Positions 61,892 to 64,000 of a stretch of DNA of 64,000 nucleotides are shown here, in pieces (the first letter of the stretch is position 1; the number at the start of each line of letters is the position of its first letter). The stretch is from Bacteroidota bacterium (GTDB lineage: Bacteria > Bacteroidota > Bacteroidia > Flavobacteriales > Schleiferiaceae): positions 50,340-114,339 of the forward strand of contig QQUU01000067.1 in NCBI GenBank assembly GCA_003385605.1. Reading direction: 5' to 3'. Under the pieces are notes generated by a model that was given only the letters and a program-made list of their open reading frames with translations, did no database searches and was not told where the DNA came from. The position numbers were made by a program, and so were the translations under genes.

Positions 61892-61944
61892 CAAAGATAA
61901 TTGCAAAATTGCCCTTGCAAAACACGAATTCCTGTTTAAATTTG
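61892..61944. promoter_or_regulatory. Back-to-back promoters of GWxTD gene and tRNA-Ser(TGA)
   Basis: Plus: TTG (61915-61917), 19 bp, TAAATTTG (61937-61944), before tRNA-Ser. Minus: TTG (complement of 61918-61920), 18 bp, TATCTTTG (complement of 61892-61899), before the GWxTD gene. The two -33 elements touch as TTGCAA, so the polymerases compete. The minus -7 box ends only 3-6 bp from the ATGATG start, suggesting a leaderless or very short leader mRNA. Confidence 0.75.
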
Positions 61945-61977
61945 CCGCCCACTCAGGGAGTTCTCGAACTCTCTATC

Positions 61978-62062
61978 GGAGAGATGGCAGAGTGGTCGAA
62001 TGCACTGGTCTTGAAAACCAGCGTACCGAGAGGTACCGGGGGTTCGAATCCCTCTCTCTCCG
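61978..62062 (+). tRNA. tRNA-Ser (anticodon TGA)
   Basis: 85 nt, class II with variable arm (CGTACCGAGAGGTACCG) and discriminator G. Acceptor GGAGAGA/TCTCTCC. Anticodon stem CTGGT/ACCAG with loop CTTGAAA gives TGA. CCA is not encoded. Strong promoter upstream and terminator downstream. Confidence 0.95.
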
Positions 62063-62076
62063 CAAAAAACACCTGA

Positions 62077-62103
62077 AAACCAGCGTTTTACGCTGGTTTT
62101 TTT
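62077..62103 (+). terminator. Terminator of tRNA-Ser(TGA)
   Basis: AACCAGCGT-TTT-ACGCTGGTT is a perfect 9-bp stem followed by T5. Confidence 0.85.
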
Positions 62104-62232
62104 ATGCCTATACGCGAACGAAGCTTGCTTCAGTGAGCAGAATGGGCACAAAAAACACAGAACGCCAAAGGCGGGCTGCTTTTCAGTTGTTTTTGGAACG
62201 GTTTCCCCTCCAGGGATCTTTTAAGCGAAGCG
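62104..62232. other. Spacer between tRNA-Ser and transposase
   Basis: About 130 bp with no recognisable gene. I looked for a partner of the TGTTCGGTA repeats found beyond the transposase start and did not find one, so no left transposon end is defined. Confidence 0.4.
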
Positions 62233-62264
62233 AAAAAAAATCCCAGCCACCGTAACAACTGGGA
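62233..62264 (-). terminator. Transposase terminator
   Basis: On the minus strand TCCCAG and CTGGGA pair around a 12-nt loop and are followed by T8. Confidence 0.65.
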
Positions 62265-62282
62265 CTTCACTAGTTAATAGCT

Positions 62283-63584
62283 CTACTCCATAACACCAAC
62301 GTCTTCAGTACAACGTTCTTCGACCGAGCAAGAGCAGTTTTCGCAGCGAGCAACCTTGTTCGCTGCTACCCTCTCCTTTTTGGCATCAGCAATGACTTTC
62401 TTCACATCAAGCCAGTTGTCTCTACCTTCAAGAACCTCTAAGGGAGTATATATTCCATGGGCAGAATGTGGCCGATTCATGTAAGCTTCGATTGTCGAAC
62501 TGAGAATCTGCTCTAACTGTAGTCCGTCTTTAGCGATGTGAACAGAACCAAATTCATTTTTCAAAGTGTGAAACACTCGCTCTATCATAGAATTAGAGGC
62601 CATTACACTCTTCCCTGCGATCCAATGTGTCACTTTAAAATACATATAAAGCAGATCAGTCTCCATAATTTTCTTGTTCTCACTGCCGCCATCTGTCATG
62701 TAAATGAGCTTATCTGCATTATGATTTAAAAACGCTTCTCTCAACACATCGGCTGATATAGACTTCCTCAGCTTATTAGATAATCGCCAATTCACAATTC
62801 CTCTAGACTTATTATCTACGATGCAATACAAATACCACTTTTCGCCGAAGACGGTTTTAATAATTGAAACATCAGCATGCCAGATATCATGAACATTTTT
62901 AGCTCTGATTTTTATGGCTCGTGGCTTGTAGGTTTTCATTTGTTTCGTTGTGGTTAAATCTTGCACGATGTTATAGAATGAACCTCGCCCCATAGCTATT
63001 TGGCCCTTTCGAATGGCATGCGCATAAATAACATTCTTATTCTCACCACCGGCCATCACTAGCTGCCGACACAACTGTCGTTCAGCATCCCTTATTTTAT
63101 TTGGGGTTCGTCGAGCGCAGATTTTATCAACCGTTAAGGAACAATTCATCTCTAGGATATTCTTCCATCCCCAATATCTATTTCTGGAAATACCAGCATG
63201 CTCAAGGAAATATTGTTGGGTGACTAACCCATCAAGTCCTTCAACCACTTCCACGAACTTTTCTTTATTCTCGCCCAACAATCGAGTAAAACTCCTGACG
63301 CCCATGGCCTCTTTTATAAAACTAACGAAGGTCATATAGGAATCTATGGCCTGCTTACTGCGTTCCAATTCTTCATCGCGTCTTGATAGATATTTAATCA
63401 CCGTTGGATGCTCTGCCCCATTTTCGAATTGATTAACAAATTTTGAAATGGGTGTCTTTCGCCATTCAGAAAGCGTTGCTCTTGGAATTTTGCGAATGTC
63501 ACTTTTTGAAAAGTGTGTTAGCTCCTCACCGCAACAAACGGCAAATTTGAGCTCTAATGGATACTTTGAATTACCATGCATCAT
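62283..63584 (-). CDS. DDE integrase-core transposase
   Basis: A 433-aa protein. Residues ~1-130 hold helical DNA-binding regions (ATLSEWRKTPISKFVNQF). The catalytic core has D238 in WHADVS, D298 in MTDGGSEN and E335 in NSMIERVFHTLKNEF, a D-D-(36)-E spacing of the retroviral-integrase/IS3-IS481 type. A C-terminal Cys cluster (C414, C417, C419, C425) could bind Zn. The gene looks intact. I cannot define terminal inverted repeats for the whole element. It lies just beyond tRNA-Ser(TGA). Confidence 0.85.
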   Translation of the reverse strand: MMHGNSKYPLELKFAVCCGEELTHFSKSDIRKIPRATLSEWRKTPISKFVNQFENGAEHPTVIKYLSRRDEELERSKQAIDSYMTFVSFIKEAMGVRSFTRLLGENKEKFVEVVEGLDGLVTQQYFLEHAGISRNRYWGWKNILEMNCSLTVDKICARRTPNKIRDAERQLCRQLVMAGGENKNVIYAHAIRKGQIAMGRGSFYNIVQDLTTTKQMKTYKPRAIKIRAKNVHDIWHADVSIIKTVFGEKWYLYCIVDNKSRGIVNWRLSNKLRKSISADVLREAFLNHNADKLIYMTDGGSENKKIMETDLLYMYFKVTHWIAGKSVMASNSMIERVFHTLKNEFGSVHIAKDGLQLEQILSSTIEAYMNRPHSAHGIYTPLEVLEGRDNWLDVKKVIADAKKERVAANKVARCENCSCSVEERCTEDVGVME

Positions 63585-63640
63585 ATTTAGAATTTAAAAG
63601 TTCAAATTCAAACATGAAGGCCTGCTACTGTAAGGCAAAA

Positions 63641-63741
63641 TGTTCGGTATTTACCGAACACACGTTTGGAATCACGTGTAATTCCAACACATATAAGGTT
63701 CATTCAATACCTAATAATTGGTAAAATCCAAGTGTTCGGTA
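63641..63741. repeat. TGTTCGGTA inverted and direct repeats upstream of transposase
   Basis: TGTTCGGTA-TT-TACCGAACA (63641-63660) is a perfect palindrome. TTGGAAT-8 bp-ATTCCAA (63666-63687) is a second inverted repeat, and a third TGTTCGGTA copy lies at 63733-63741. These may be transposase binding sites, an element end or an operator. Confidence 0.5.
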
Positions 63742-63745
63742 AATA

Positions 63746-64000
63746 AATAACCAATCAAAAAATTGCACATATAATCGTTAAGCCCTATGTTTATAAGGCT
63801 TTGAGAGAAGGACTAAAAACTCATGACACCGGTAAAATACAAAATCTCCGAGGGTTCGATTCCGTCCATCACCAGGGTAGAAGACCAAAGATCTTGTCCG
63901 ATAACGGCTCATGTTATATCTCTGAGGATATAAAAGACTTCATGAAAGAAAAAGGCATCACGCAAGTGCATGGAGCACCCAATCATCCACAAACACAAGG
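63746..64000 (+). pseudogene. 5'-truncated transposase fragment (IS481/IS3-like), runs off window
   Basis: A frame open from ~63746 to the right edge lacks an ATG. From about 63851 it is clearly the middle of an integrase-core transposase: GFDSVHHQGRRPKILSDNG carries the second catalytic Asp, followed by SCYISEDIKDFMKEKGITQV and HGAPNHPQTQG. The first catalytic Asp region is missing and the sequence before 63851 is not recognisable as transposase, so the gene is probably truncated at its 5' end. It is a different family member from the neighbouring minus-strand transposase. Whether the rest is intact lies outside the window. Confidence 0.75.

Noticed and set aside
61863..62255. 130-codon plus-strand frame across tRNA-Ser(TGA)
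   Set aside because: It covers the promoter, the tRNA and its terminator, and the translation is low-complexity basic residues with no domain.
63848..63874. tRNA 3'-end-like string (GGTTCGATTCC followed by ATCACCA), possible att site
   Set aside because: The same bases encode GFDSVHHQ in frame with the transposase motifs RRPKILSDNG, the T-stem has a mismatch, and no 5' tRNA half exists nearby.

Overview
The window looks like a chromosomal segment of a marine-type member of the Bacteroidota, most likely order Flavobacteriales. Evidence: at least six proteins carry type IX secretion (T9SS) C-terminal sorting domains; there are three TonB-dependent receptors, two of them with N-terminal carboxypeptidase-regulatory-like domains; there are family-typical genes (GWxTD protein, VF530, DUF2147-type, short AMP nucleosidase, PgpH-type 7TM-HD protein); no tRNA gene encodes its CCA; and several promoters match the Bacteroidota form TTG-N17-23-TAnnTTTG. 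Genus cannot be fixed from sequence alone.

Layout. 1-1.4 kb: end of a T9SS cargo gene and a possible 37-codon gene. 1.4-5.0 kb (minus): sugar porter, phytanoyl-CoA dioxygenase-like enzyme and sodium:solute symporter in one operon. 5.1-8.9 kb: a hypothetical exported protein, tRNA-Pro(GGG), a lipoprotein hydrolase pair, and trxB. 9-11.5 kb: a GT-C glycosyltransferase, a small membrane protein, RNase P RNA and an Smr-domain protein. 11.6-24.1 kb: two tandem giant T9SS proteins (2030 and 2069 aa), paralogous over most of their length but with different N-termini and almost identical 3' DNA. 24.1-25.0 kb: a quiet intergenic stretch and a Ser-Pro-Arg tRNA operon. 25-30 kb: PgpH, thiolase, NlpC/P60 peptidase, DUF4268-like and YkuK-like genes. 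30-36 kb: TonB receptor, arylsulfotransferase-like protein, nitroreductase, DEAD-box helicase. 36-43 kb: an exported-protein operon, an ATP-grasp enzyme, a Dabb protein, RlmF/VF530 and dipeptidyl-peptidase III. 43-47.7 kb: sterol-desaturase family enzyme, cytidine deaminase/AMP nucleosidase pair, FecA-like receptor. 47.7-56.7 kb: CotH/lamin-tail T9SS protein, tRNA-Ser(GGA) with a duplicated tail, two IgGFc-binding-like T9SS type B proteins translationally coupled to a HAD phosphatase, and a papain-like-fold candidate. 56.7-62 kb: third TonB receptor, GT2 glycosyltransferase, GWxTD protein, tRNA-Ser(TGA). 62.2-64 kb: a DDE transposase and a second, truncated transposase running off the right edge.

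The genes are mostly envelope and surface functions (T9SS cargo, receptors, lipoproteins, glycosyltransferases) mixed with housekeeping. I see no CRISPR array, toxin-antitoxin pair, restriction system, prophage or antiphage island. The best candidates for something new are the two giant surface proteins with apparent gene conversion of their sorting ends, the tandem IgGFc-like proteins coupled to a phosphatase, and palindromes placed at the promoters or upstream regions of the TonB receptors.
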